46,352 nucleotides of DNA from Minisyncoccota bacterium (lineage in GTDB: Bacteria; Patescibacteriota; Minisyncoccia; Phycocordibacterales; UBA9973). Positions 8,085 to 15,161 of the stretch are shown here, in pieces; the first letter of the stretch is position 1; each line of letters starts with the position of its first letter. The DNA is taken from assembly GCA_030157745.1 (NCBI GenBank), contig JAOAUE010000027.1, forward strand, positions 1,314 to 47,665, read 5' to 3'. The position numbers were made by a program, and so were the translations under genes. The notes below the pieces were generated by a model. It was given only the letters and a program-made list of their open reading frames with translations, made no database searches and was not told the DNA's origin.

Positions 8085-9080
8085 ATGAGCCAGCAAACAA
8101 TCATACTTCCATCAAAACCAAAAGCAGTATTAGAAGAAGGATTTAAGGGCGTGTACGAGATAGACGGACTTGTTCCAGGATACGGATACACCCTTGGAAA
8201 CTCACTTCGCAGAATAATCTTATCTTCTCTTAGAGGTTCTGCAGCAACAGCTGTAAAAATAAACGGTGTTAGCCATGAATTCTCTACAATAGAAGGCGTT
8301 AAAGAAGACGTTATAACAATGCTTCTTAATATCAAAAATATTCGCTTCAACCTCTCTGGAGACGAAGCACAAAAAGTAACTCTTTCTGTAAAAGGACCAA
8401 AAGTTATAACTGCAAAAGACCTAAGTTCAAATGGTTCTGTAGAAGTTATCAACTCTGACCAATACATTTGCGAAATAACAGGCAAAGCAACTCTAGATAT
8501 CGAAATCACCATCGAAAAAGGTCTAGGATTTGTTCCTCGTGAACAACACCACAAGCAAAAAGCTGAGATTGGTACAATCTTTTTGGATGCCATCTTTTCA
8601 CCAATCCGCCGTGTATCTTACGACGTTGAAGAAATGCGTGTAGGGGACAAGACAAACTTCAATCGACTACGTATGACTATCGAAACAGATGGTTCTATCA
8701 CTCCACGCGAGGCTCTAGAGCAATCAGTCCACACTATGATTGAGCAACTAGCTGCTATTATTTCTGTTGATTCACAAAAGATAGTAGAAGAGATCCAAAT
8801 GTCTATCTCTACTCCAGCCTCTTCTGAAAAAGCTTCTATGACAGAAAAAGGTGAAGACGATGAAGATGTAGATGTAACTGATGTTTTGAAAAATCGCATC
8901 GACACTATCGGCCTTTCAACTCGTACACTTAACGCTCTCTCTGCTGCAAATATCCGAACAGTTGGAGGTATTGCTCGCAAGAAAGTTGAAGATCTCCTAG
9001 AGATAGACGGTATAGGGGACAAGGGTATTACTGAGATCAAAGAAGCACTTTCTGCTTTTAACTTGTCACTTAAGGATTAA
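8085..9080 (+). CDS. rpoA: RNA polymerase alpha subunit
   Basis: A 331-residue protein with both domains. The N-terminal dimerisation domain has GYGYTLGNSLRRIILSSLRGSAA (about residues 30-52). The C-terminal domain that contacts DNA and activators has LSTRTLNALSAANIRTVGGI followed by the helix-hairpin-helix VEDLLEIDGIGDKGITEIKEAL. A short acidic linker (EKGEDDEDVDV) joins them. Length is normal. Because the alpha C-terminal domain is kept, UP-element or activator contacts remain possible in this reduced genome. Confidence 0.97.
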   Translation: MSQQTIILPSKPKAVLEEGFKGVYEIDGLVPGYGYTLGNSLRRIILSSLRGSAATAVKINGVSHEFSTIEGVKEDVITMLLNIKNIRFNLSGDEAQKVTLSVKGPKVITAKDLSSNGSVEVINSDQYICEITGKATLDIEITIEKGLGFVPREQHHKQKAEIGTIFLDAIFSPIRRVSYDVEEMRVGDKTNFNRLRMTIETDGSITPREALEQSVHTMIEQLAAIISVDSQKIVEEIQMSISTPASSEKASMTEKGEDDEDVDVTDVLKNRIDTIGLSTRTLNALSAANIRTVGGIARKKVEDLLEIDGIGDKGITEIKEALSAFNLSLKD

Positions 9081-9104
9081 TTTGTTAATGTAAGGAACAC
9101 AGAT

Positions 9105-9461
9105 ATGAGACACCACAACGCCAACAGAACATTTGGAAGAGATAAAAATCAAAGAAGCGCCCTTCTCAAAGGTCTTGCCGCGTCTCTTATTGAACATGGT
9201 AGTATTTTGACTACTGAAGCAAAAGCCAAAGAGCTTCGTCCGAAAGTAGAAAAAATGGTTACAAAAGCCAAAAATCCTACTCTAACAAACCGAAGACTTC
9301 TTCTTTCTTCTCTTTATAACAACACTTTTGTGGTGGATAGACTTATCGGAGAGATCGCCCCAAAATTTGAGAAACGTGCAGGCGGATACACTCGCATTAC
9401 AAAAGTAGTTCAAAGAGCTGGTGATGCTAGTAAAATGGCAGTAATAGAGTTTGTGAGTTAA
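9105..9461 (+). CDS. rplQ: Ribosomal protein bL17
   Basis: A 118-residue large-subunit protein near the exit tunnel. Family landmarks: MRHHNANRTFGRDKNQRSALLKGLAASLIEHGSI-type start and the GGYTRITKVVQRAGDASKMAVIE tail. It lies 24 bases after rpoA, in the usual rpsD-rpoA-rplQ order. Confidence 0.97.
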   Translation: MRHHNANRTFGRDKNQRSALLKGLAASLIEHGSILTTEAKAKELRPKVEKMVTKAKNPTLTNRRLLLSSLYNNTFVVDRLIGEIAPKFEKRAGGYTRITKVVQRAGDASKMAVIEFVS

Positions 9462-9466
9462 TTATT

Positions 9467-9814
9467 ATGGAATACACAGTAGATGCAACAAATAAATCCC
9501 TAGGACGAGTAGCTACAGAAGTGGCATCTTTGCTCATGGGCAAAAATACAACTTCTTTTGTAAGAAACGAGACACCAAATGCAAAGGTGACTATCGTTAA
9601 TGCTTCAAAGATAACTATCCCAAACCAAAACAAACTTTTGGAAAAGACTTACAACTCTTTTTCAGGCTATCCAGGTGGACTCAAGCAATCAACAATGGCA
9701 CATGTAGTTTCTACAAAAGGCTACAGTGAAGTACTAAGACAAGCTGTCAAAGGCATGCTTCCAAAAAACCGCCTTCAAACAACTCTTATGAAGAACTTAA
9801 AGGTTAGCGAATAA
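9467..9814 (+). CDS. rplM: Ribosomal protein uL13, short form
   Basis: A 115-residue protein, against about 142 in E. coli. It keeps the core: DATNKSLGRVATEVASLLMGK, NASKI, SGYPGGLKQST and AVKGMLPKNRL. It begins directly at VDAT, lacking the usual N-terminal extension, and the C-terminus ends at the LKV stretch without the tail. A compact L13 fits the reduced ribosome of this group. It is 5 bases after rplQ and 20 bases before rpsI. Confidence 0.93.
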   Translation: MEYTVDATNKSLGRVATEVASLLMGKNTTSFVRNETPNAKVTIVNASKITIPNQNKLLEKTYNSFSGYPGGLKQSTMAHVVSTKGYSEVLRQAVKGMLPKNRLQTTLMKNLKVSE

Positions 9815-9834
9815 TAATTTTAAATACTGCTTAT

Positions 9835-10239
9835 ATGGAAAAATCAAAGAAAACATACATAGAAACTATCGGCCGACGCAAAACTTCAACTGCGCGTGTT
9901 CGTATGACTCCTAGCACAAAGCAAAGCTACGAGATCAACGACAAAGATTTGGCTACTTATTTCGCAACTACAGAACTTCAAAAGATAGTTACAGATGCTT
10001 TTACTACACTAGATAGCAAGTCTCACTACAGTATCACTGTTAAAGTCTCTGGTGGTGGTATCCACTCTCAAGCTGAAGCTATCCGCCATGGTATCTCTCG
10101 TGGACTTGTAAAAGAAGAAGAGGGCACAAAAACAACTCTCAAAAAAGCTGGCTTCCTCAAGCGTGATCCTCGCATGAAAGAACGACGCAAATTCGGTCTC
10201 AAAAAGGCGCGTAAGGCTCCACAATGGTCTAAGCGTTAA
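9835..10239 (+). CDS. rpsI: Ribosomal protein uS9
   Basis: A 134-residue 30S head protein whose C-terminal tail reaches the P-site tRNA. Landmarks: ETIGRRKTSTARVRM at the start, KVSGGGIHSQAEAIRHGISRGL in the middle, and the basic tail RKFGLKKARKAPQWSKR. The tail ends in SKR as in most bacteria. It closes the operon. A diverged copy of the tail coding sequence recurs 810 bases downstream (11002-11037), which points to an insertion at this 3' end. Confidence 0.96.
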   Translation: MEKSKKTYIETIGRRKTSTARVRMTPSTKQSYEINDKDLATYFATTELQKIVTDAFTTLDSKSHYSITVKVSGGGIHSQAEAIRHGISRGLVKEEEGTKTTLKKAGFLKRDPRMKERRKFGLKKARKAPQWSKR

Positions 10240-10248
10240 AAACAATCA

Positions 10249-10270
10249 AGTCCCGTATGGGGGCTTTTTT
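10249..10270 (+). terminator. Terminator after rpsI
   Basis: AGTCCC/GGGGCT stem (one wobble) with a 5-base loop, followed by TTTTT, starting 9 bases after the rpsI stop. Confidence 0.7.
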
Positions 10271-10319
10271 GTTTGACAAACAAATATTTGTGAGTAATAT
10301 CAAGAAAAACTACAACATT

Positions 10320-10559
10320 ATGGAAATATTAGAAAGTCTTCAAGAAGGGGTTTACGTCTTACTGGTGACCAAATCAGGGCTCCTTATCAAAGGTACAGTG
10401 AAAAATGTATCTAAAGAAAAAAAGATTGTTACCCTCGAAAAAGAGGAGGATGAGGAAAGAGTTGAGTTCCTTCAATCTGGTAATGGTGCGGTCTATACAG
10501 CAAAAACAGTAGAGGTGGATTTTGATTTTATTGGAGCAATAGGAATAGATCCTACCTAA
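10320..10559 (+). CDS. Hypothetical 79-residue protein
   Basis: A small acidic protein starting MEILESLQEGVYVLLVTKSG. It has alternating hydrophobic strands (GVYVLLV, LLIKGTVKNV, KIVTLEKEE) and looks like a compact beta-barrel, perhaps of the SH3 or Sm type, but this is only a pattern impression. An upstream in-frame ATG at 10257 would read through the rpsI terminator, so the ATG at 10320 is preferred. It has its own terminator. It lies within the segment bracketed by two rpsI 3' ends and may be acquired. Confidence 0.6.
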   Translation: MEILESLQEGVYVLLVTKSGLLIKGTVKNVSKEKKIVTLEKEEDEERVEFLQSGNGAVYTAKTVEVDFDFIGAIGIDPT

Positions 10560-10567
10560 GCTCTACC

Positions 10568-10596
10568 AGCCCGGACACATAGTCGGGCTTTTTTGT
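10568..10596 (+). terminator. Terminator, inverted partner of 10930
   Basis: Stem AGCCCG/CGGGCT with extra pairing near the loop, then TTTTTT. The 22-base hairpin is the reverse complement of the hairpin at 10930-10950 apart from one extra G. Confidence 0.75.
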
Positions 10597-10640
10597 TTAT
10601 GGTTAAATTATATGCTATAAAGATACAAATTGTAACGATT

Positions 10641-10916
10641 ATGAAAAATACAGGAAACATAGATCCACTAAAAAAATGGGAGTATATTCTTGAAAAAGAA
10701 AGAATAGACTTTAAAAAATTTGAAGACGGTCTTCAGGCAAGAATAGATAAAAGGGATGGGGAAGGTCACAGTACATTGCAAATTAACATATACTACAACA
10801 AATCAATTGGAGTATTTGCTAATTTCAAAGGATTGGGTGAACTAGTCCCAAAACTCACTCCTACTGAAGCGATTGAAAAGTTCAAAACATACAAACTCGC
10901 TTTTTTTAGTAATTAG
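10641..10916 (+). CDS. Hypothetical 91-residue protein
   Basis: A soluble, charged protein starting MKNTGNIDPLKKWEYILEKE; helical first half, then a strand-rich part (STLQINIYYNKSIGVFANFKG). No family recognised. A start at 10593 is in frame but lies in the preceding terminator; 10641 follows a TGCTATAAA extended -10 sequence at 10613-10621, so it has its own promoter. It stands between two inverted terminator hairpins and inside the rpsI-repeat segment, giving it the look of a self-contained cassette gene. Confidence 0.6.
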   Translation: MKNTGNIDPLKKWEYILEKERIDFKKFEDGLQARIDKRDGEGHSTLQINIYYNKSIGVFANFKGLGELVPKLTPTEAIEKFKTYKLAFFSN

Positions 10917-10929
10917 CTCTCTTAAATCA

Positions 10930-10957
10930 AGCCCGACTATGTGTCGGGCTTTTTTTA
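10930..10957 (+). terminator. Terminator after the 91-residue gene
   Basis: Perfect 8-pair stem AGCCCGAC/GTCGGGCT with loop TATGT, followed by seven T. Confidence 0.85.
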
Positions 10958-11001
10958 TTTAAAAAAATAAATATACCAATACTACAGAATAAAAAAGTAA
11001 C

Positions 11002-11037
11002 TTTGGTCTCAAGAATGCCCGAAAAGCTCCACAATGA
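11002..11037 (+). pseudogene. Remnant of an rpsI 3' end
   Basis: Twelve codons read FGLKNARKAPQ then TGA. The real S9 tail at 10192-10227 reads FGLKKARKAPQW. 29 of 36 bases and 10 of 11 amino acids match, and most differences are at third codon positions. An in-frame stop just upstream means no complete gene is present. This is a displaced, diverged piece of an S9 gene, exactly 810 bases from its counterpart. It could be the original 3' end left after a cassette entered, or a piece brought in from another lineage. Confidence 0.8.
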
Positions 11038-11052
11038 CCTACTATAAAGAAA

Positions 11053-11075
11053 AGCCCCCGAAAAAGGGGCTTTTT
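11053..11075. terminator. Terminator after the rpsI remnant
   Basis: AGCCCC/GGGGCT stem with a 7-base loop and TTTTT on the + strand. It also has A-rich sequence upstream and could serve the convergent gene at 11098. It may be the ancestral terminator of the rpsI operon. Confidence 0.7.
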
Positions 11076-11097
11076 GCTTACTATTTGTTAACTTGTG

Positions 11098-11526
11098 CTA
11101 TAAGGGTTTTATGTAGGAACCTGTTCCATCTTTAGGAAAATGAATTCTTGTACCCTTATCATAGTAAAACTCCATATATGTTCCCATGTCGCTTACTAAC
11201 CACTTTTTTTCATCAGGCATCCAGATCACTCCAATTTGGTTGAAATAAATACCTTCCTGATAGAAAAATATATTTGGTATAAGGCGCTCCGTGTTTTTTG
11301 ATAAAATTAACGGGCCTTCTGTCCCAGATATCTGCTTAGATATCAATAAATTAATATCATGGTTTGCACTTTTCTGTGAGTTGTAACAGTATATCTTATT
11401 ACTTCTCATGAGTTCGACAACATTGTCTACTTCTCGCGCAAGTGTGATATACCTTTTACTTTGTGCAGTCGCATGGAACGTACAAGTCAGTACAAAAAAT
11501 AAGCTGGAAAAGAGTTTATATTTCAT
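11098..11526 (-). CDS. Hypothetical secreted protein, 142 residues
   Basis: Starts MKYKLFSSLFFVLTC and shows a classic signal peptide: basic start, hydrophobic core, and a probable cleavage site after HATAQ (about residue 22). The mature part has mixed alpha/beta character, two aromatic-rich strands (MEFYYDKG) and no recognised domain. The ORF can be extended 15 codons upstream, but the signal peptide begins at the ATG at 11526. The signal-peptide style, ending in ATAQ, is reminiscent of Bacteroidota proteins, which could mean transfer; this is an impression only. It lies in the accessory patch beside the rpsI remnant. Confidence 0.6.
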   Translation of the reverse strand: MKYKLFSSLFFVLTCTFHATAQSKRYITLAREVDNVVELMRSNKIYCYNSQKSANHDINLLISKQISGTEGPLILSKNTERLIPNIFFYQEGIYFNQIGVIWMPDEKKWLVSDMGTYMEFYYDKGTRIHFPKDGTGSYIKPL

Positions 11527-11618
11527 AATAACATTTTTTATAATTATATCATATATTAACAGCAATGTCAATGTGCTCCAACCCTTTTATTAGGGCTTTT
11601 TTGTTGGTTAATTTTCTG

Positions 11619-11624
11619 TATAAT
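11619..11624 (+). promoter_or_regulatory. -10 box of grpE, near-leaderless
   Basis: Perfect TATAAT ending 8 bases before the grpE ATG. Upstream is a T-rich stretch without a good -35. No CIRCE-type operator is present. Confidence 0.55.
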
Positions 11625-11632
11625 ATGCTCGT

Positions 11633-12178
11633 ATGGAAGAAGAAAATGACATTACTATAGAAGAATCCACCGAAGAAGGTGGGGTTATTTCTGCTGGCAA
11701 CAAAGTCAAGAAGCTTCAAGACCGCATCAAGGAACTTGAAAAAGAAAAGGCTGAATATCTCGACGGCTGGCAACGCGCTCGGGCTGACTATGCCAACCTC
11801 CAAAAGTCTACTGATGAAGACAAAAAGAGGATGCGGAGCCTTTTTGAGGAGAGCTTCATAGAAGAGCTATTACCGACAGTTGATAGTTTTCTCATGGCGA
11901 TGAGCAACAAAGAAGCATGGGGGAAAGTAGACCCAGCTTGGCGCACAGGTGTGGAGTATATCTACAACCAACTCATGAATACTTTGGAAGCTAGAGGCTT
12001 GAAAGTTTTTGGCGAAATAGGAGAGGCTTTTGATCCAGCTCGTCATGAAGCAGTAGGAGAAGAGGCGACAGAAGATACAAAGCTAGATCACAAAATAGCG
12101 AAAGTAAACCAAAAAGGCTTTATGCTCGGAGAGTCTATCCTGCGACCGGCTCGTGTAATTGTTTACGCTAAAAAATAA
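11633..12178 (+). CDS. grpE: Nucleotide exchange factor GrpE
   Basis: A 181-residue co-chaperone that releases ADP from DnaK. The N-terminal coiled coil (about residues 20-70, with KVKKLQDRIKELEKEKAEYL and RARADYANLQKS) is followed by the four-helix bundle and the beta-wing ending FMLGESILRPARVIVYAKK. GrpE landmarks GLKVFGEIGEAFDPARHEAV are clear. It starts the chaperone region, but dnaK is 1 kb away with two other genes between. Confidence 0.96.
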   Translation: MEEENDITIEESTEEGGVISAGNKVKKLQDRIKELEKEKAEYLDGWQRARADYANLQKSTDEDKKRMRSLFEESFIEELLPTVDSFLMAMSNKEAWGKVDPAWRTGVEYIYNQLMNTLEARGLKVFGEIGEAFDPARHEAVGEEATEDTKLDHKIAKVNQKGFMLGESILRPARVIVYAKK

Positions 12179-12187
12179 GTTTATAAT
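12159..12187 (+). promoter_or_regulatory. Promoter of the 94-residue gene, leaderless
   Basis: TTGTTT (12159-12164), 17-base spacer, TATAAT (12182-12187). The ATG is 6 bases after the -10. The -35 lies within the 3' end of grpE. Confidence 0.65.
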
Positions 12188-12193
12188 TGTTTT

Positions 12194-12478
12194 ATGAAAA
12201 AAGTTGTAAAGAAGACTACAACCGAAAAGCATGTCACCGAAAAAACTTTTGAAAAAGCGATGGTTTCTATTGCCAAGTCTTTTGCTCGTACAGAAGATCG
12301 ATTTGATAGGATAGAAAAAAACTTTGACCGTGTTTTTGGTGAACTAAAAAATATTCGAGAGGATAATCATGACTTCAAGAACAGAATGTTGGTAACAGAA
12401 ATCACAACTTTAAAACATGATCAAAAAATTGAAAATATGCTCTCTAGAATAGAGAAACTAGAAGCAAAAATAAAATAA
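12194..12478 (+). CDS. Small coiled-coil protein, 94 residues
   Basis: A charged, helical protein with heptad-like spacing across residues 25-94 (RTEDRFDRIEKNFDRVFGELKNI and ENMLSRIEKLEAKIK). It has no signal peptide or membrane segment. Similar small DivIVA- or phage-Cro-like 'ERxDxIE' coiled coils are common in Patescibacteria, but I cannot assign a function. It ends one base from the stop of the convergent PaaX-like gene. Confidence 0.65.
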   Translation: MKKVVKKTTTEKHVTEKTFEKAMVSIAKSFARTEDRFDRIEKNFDRVFGELKNIREDNHDFKNRMLVTEITTLKHDQKIENMLSRIEKLEAKIK

Positions 12479-12479
12479 G

Positions 12480-12983
12480 TTATTTCACCATCTCAAAAAA
12501 GGCTTTGCGGGTTTCGGTGTCGATGTTATCTGTGACAAAGACCATGAGCTCGGTAGTTAGACCAAAGTCTTTTTTGATATTGGCAAAGAGGTATTCGTAG
12601 GGGAAAGGAGAGATCCAGACACTATTTTTCAGACACACAAAACCAGCCTTTTTGAGGAGATATCGGAGAGCTTCTCTCTCGTCCTTTCGACTCTCTGGAA
12701 GGTCTAGGAGTGCTATGCGCCACTTGCCATCCCAAGCAGGAGTGATGTTGGTGGTGTCTTGCTCCAAAGAGAGGCTATGTAGCTTCCTTCTGCCGGCCTT
12801 TGTGAGCTTCACATAATCATTTTGACCACTATAGTGGTTCTCCACCAAGCCAGACTCCGAAAGCCCTCTGAGAGAGCGTTTTAGCGCATTTTGAGGCCCT
12901 AGGTGACCCATTTCAGATACTACCAAAGCCGGCTTTTCAGCCAATAATTTCAATATTTTTTTAGAAAAAGATTGTTTTTGCAT
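12480..12983 (-). CDS. PaaX-like regulator (winged helix plus Cas2-like domain)
   Basis: A 167-residue protein. The N-terminal half is a winged-helix-like region (ILKLLAEKPALVVSEMGHLGPQNALKRSLRGLSESGLVE). The C-terminal half has the ferredoxin-like pattern of PaaX and Cas2 proteins: WDGKWRIALLDLPESRKDEREALRYLLKKAGFVCLKNSVWISPFP. Such proteins are often labelled Cas2 in Patescibacteria, but no CRISPR array or other cas gene is here, so a transcription regulator is more likely. The ATG at 12983 is preferred over a TTG at 13001. A strong promoter on the other strand begins 7 bases upstream. Confidence 0.7.
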   Translation of the reverse strand: MQKQSFSKKILKLLAEKPALVVSEMGHLGPQNALKRSLRGLSESGLVENHYSGQNDYVKLTKAGRRKLHSLSLEQDTTNITPAWDGKWRIALLDLPESRKDEREALRYLLKKAGFVCLKNSVWISPFPYEYLFANIKKDFGLTTELMVFVTDNIDTETRKAFFEMVK

Positions 12984-12989
12984 AAATAG

Positions 12990-13018
12990 TTGACAAACCA
13001 ATAATTATCTGCTAAGAT
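12990..13018 (+). promoter_or_regulatory. Strong promoter with no downstream protein gene
   Basis: TTGACA (12990-12995), 17-base spacer, TAAGAT (13013-13018). Transcription would start near 13025 and meet a strong terminator at 13082. Confidence 0.7.
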
Positions 13019-13024
13019 ATGATT

Positions 13025-13109
13025 AGAAATTTGCTATAATTTTTTTTGTATATATATGCTATAATATCGATGTAAATCGGGCCCCTCTTTACAAAAAGAG
13101 GGGTTTTTT
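13025..13109 (+). ncRNA. Candidate short transcript ending in a strong terminator
   Basis: Bounded by the promoter at 12990 and by a perfect 9-pair hairpin CCCCTCTTT/AAAGAGGGG (loop ACAA) plus TTTTTT at 13082-13109. The body is very AT-rich and holds a second TGCTATAAT sequence at about 13059-13067, so a second start is possible. No ORF of note. It could be a small RNA or an attenuator in front of dnaK, although dnaK has its own promoter after the terminator. Confidence 0.45.
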
Positions 13110-13115
13110 ATTTTC

Positions 13116-13144
13116 TTGACACAAAAAAAGGATAGCACTATACT
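13116..13144 (+). promoter_or_regulatory. Promoter of dnaK
   Basis: TTGACA (13116-13121), 17-base spacer, TATACT (13139-13144), near-consensus for the housekeeping sigma factor. The leader to the dnaK ATG is about 95 bases. Confidence 0.75.
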
Positions 13145-13154
13145 TACTTTTGTA

Positions 13155-13193
13155 CAAGTATTTTGCGACCACGAAAAGACTGTTAAATACTTG
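13155..13193 (+). promoter_or_regulatory. Inverted repeat in the dnaK leader
   Basis: CAAGTATTT (13155-13163) and AAATACTTG (13185-13193) are perfect complements separated by 21 bases, at the very start of the dnaK message. It could be an RNA hairpin or a repressor site. It does not match the HrcA CIRCE sequence. Confidence 0.5.
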
Positions 13194-13246
13194 ATTTTGC
13201 GTTATCTTTCAACTTTATAAACTTTATAACTTTTAACTAACTACAT

Positions 13247-15121
13247 ATGGGAAAAATAATTGGAATTGACCTCGGAACTACAAACAGCGCTGTTGCCATC
13301 ATCGAAGGTGGACAGCCAAAAATTATAGAAAATATCGAAGGCGCACGAACTACTCCATCTATTGTGGCAGTGGGCAAAAATGGCGACCGCCTTGTTGGCC
13401 TTCTTGCAAAAAGACAAGCAGTAACAAACCCTCAAAATACTATCTACGGTGTGAAGCGCTTCATGGGACACAAATACGATGATCACGGAATGGAAAAAGT
13501 GATCAAGACTTCTCCTTTTTCTGTGACAAAAGATATCAACGGTGGCGCACTTATCAAGCTCGGCGACAAAGACTCACGCCCAGAAGAAATCTCAGCGATG
13601 ATACTCCAAAAGATCAAAGCAGATGTCGAAGCCAAGCTCGGAGAAAAAGTTACAGAAGCTATCATCACCGTACCAGCATACTTCAACGACGCACAACGAA
13701 AAGCTACCAAAGACGCTGGTGCTATCGCAGGACTAGATGTGAAGCGTATCATCAACGAGCCGACAGCAGCGGCACTTGCTTATGGCTTTAACAACAAAAA
13801 GAATGAAAAAATAGTTGTTTATGACTTTGGAGGTGGGACATTTGACGTTTCAGTTCTCGAAGTTACAGAAGATGTTATAGAGGTGAAAAGTACAGATGGA
13901 GACTCACTCATGGGAGGCCGTGATATCGATCTCAAGATCATCAACTGGATAGCAGAAGAATTCAAAAAGCAAAGTGGTGTCGATGTTTCAAAGGATCCAC
14001 TAGCTCTACAGCGTCTGGATGAAGCTGCAGAAAAAGCAAAGATAGAACTCTCTACAACACCAGAAACTGAGATCAACATTCCATTTATCACTTCGACTGA
14101 CGCTGGACCACAGCACTTGCTCCTCAAGATGTCTCGCGCAAAGCTTGAAGAGCTAGCTGATGAATTCATCGCACAGTCTATCGACATCACCAAGCGAGCT
14201 GTTGAAGCCTCTCCATTTAAAAAAGAAGAGATCAACGAAATCATCATGGTCGGAGGACAAACTCGCATGCCAAAGATAGTCGAAGAGGTACAAAAGTTCT
14301 TTGGCAAAGAGCCAAACAGATCTATCAACCCAGATGAAGTTGTAGCGCTCGGTGCCGCAGTACAAGGAGGTGTACTCCAAGGAGATGTGCGCGATGTGCT
14401 TCTTCTTGATGTTATACCTCTATCTCTAGGGATAGAAACTATGGGAGGAGTTGCAACAAAACTTGTTGAAAGAAATACAACTATTCCTTCATCAAAGAGC
14501 CAGATATTTTCTACCGCAGCTGACAATCAAACTTCTGTTGAGATTCATATCACTCAAGGTGAGCGCCCTATGGCAAGCGACAACAAGAGTCTTGGACGAT
14601 TTATCCTCGATGGTATCGCTCCAGCACCTCGTGGTATCCCACAAGTAGAGGTGACATTTGATGTTGATGCCAACGGTATTCTATCAGTGAAAGCAAAAGA
14701 CAAAGCCACAGGCAAAGAACAGTCTATCCGCATCGAAGCTTCTTCTGGTCTTTCAGCAGACGATATCGAAAAAATGAAAAAGGATGCTGAACTCCATGCT
14801 GATGAAGACGCCAAAAAGAAAGAACTCGCTGATATCAAAAACACAGCCGACCTTACTATCTTTACAGCCGAGAAATCTCTCGTTGATCACAAGGACAAAA
14901 TCACTGAAGAGATCAAGACTGGTGTTGAAGCAAAGATTGCGTCTCTCAAAACAGCAAAAGACGGAACAGACAAAGCCGCTATCGAAACTGCGATTCATGA
15001 ACTCTCAACAGAAATGCAAAAGATAGGGGAAATAGTTGCTTCGGCAAGCTCAGCACAAGAAAAAAATGAATCCTCAGAAGGATCAGTAAAAGACGCGGAA
15101 GGGGAAGAAAAGGCGGAGTAA
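13247..15121 (+). CDS. dnaK: Chaperone DnaK (Hsp70)
   Basis: A 624-residue ATP-driven chaperone. Actin-fold signature motifs: IGIDLGTTNSAVAI at the start, VYDFGGGTFDVSVLEV (about residue 190) and the IIMVGGQTRMPKI loop (about residue 325). The substrate-binding domain and helical lid follow, and the C-terminal tail is acidic (SSEGSVKDAEGEEKAE), lacking the exact EEVD-like end. Length is normal. grpE lies upstream and dnaJ downstream, with putative small transcripts on both sides. Confidence 0.98.
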   Translation: MGKIIGIDLGTTNSAVAIIEGGQPKIIENIEGARTTPSIVAVGKNGDRLVGLLAKRQAVTNPQNTIYGVKRFMGHKYDDHGMEKVIKTSPFSVTKDINGGALIKLGDKDSRPEEISAMILQKIKADVEAKLGEKVTEAIITVPAYFNDAQRKATKDAGAIAGLDVKRIINEPTAAALAYGFNNKKNEKIVVYDFGGGTFDVSVLEVTEDVIEVKSTDGDSLMGGRDIDLKIINWIAEEFKKQSGVDVSKDPLALQRLDEAAEKAKIELSTTPETEINIPFITSTDAGPQHLLLKMSRAKLEELADEFIAQSIDITKRAVEASPFKKEEINEIIMVGGQTRMPKIVEEVQKFFGKEPNRSINPDEVVALGAAVQGGVLQGDVRDVLLLDVIPLSLGIETMGGVATKLVERNTTIPSSKSQIFSTAADNQTSVEIHITQGERPMASDNKSLGRFILDGIAPAPRGIPQVEVTFDVDANGILSVKAKDKATGKEQSIRIEASSGLSADDIEKMKKDAELHADEDAKKKELADIKNTADLTIFTAEKSLVDHKDKITEEIKTGVEAKIASLKTAKDGTDKAAIETAIHELSTEMQKIGEIVASASSAQEKNESSEGSVKDAEGEEKAE

Positions 15122-15126
15122 GACAC

Positions 15127-15155
15127 TTGACAATTTAGGGGCAACATGCTAAGAT
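15127..15155 (+). promoter_or_regulatory. Promoter of a small transcript after dnaK
   Basis: TTGACA (15127-15132), 17-base spacer, TAAGAT (15150-15155): the same -35, spacing and -10 as the promoter at 12990. It begins 6 bases after the dnaK stop. Confidence 0.7.
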
Positions 15156-15161
15156 TAACTT

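Noticed and set aside
11579..11603. Terminator upstream of grpE
   Set aside because: CCCT/AGGG followed by T6 is only four pairs with a loose loop and has no + strand gene ahead of it; recorded as weak and not annotated.
12168..12483. Direct repeat around the 94-residue coiled-coil gene
   Set aside because: AAATAAGTTTAT and AAATAAGTTAT are similar, but short, AT-rich and built on stop codons, so chance is a sufficient explanation.
12480..12983. CRISPR Cas2 gene
   Set aside because: The C-terminal half has a Cas2-like fold pattern, but a winged-helix N-terminus, no array and no cas neighbours make a PaaX-like regulator more likely. No CRISPR repeat-spacer pattern was seen anywhere.
13819..14526. 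235-codon ORF on the minus strand
   Set aside because: It lies wholly inside dnaK, and its serine-rich translation is the mirror of dnaK codons; a shadow frame.
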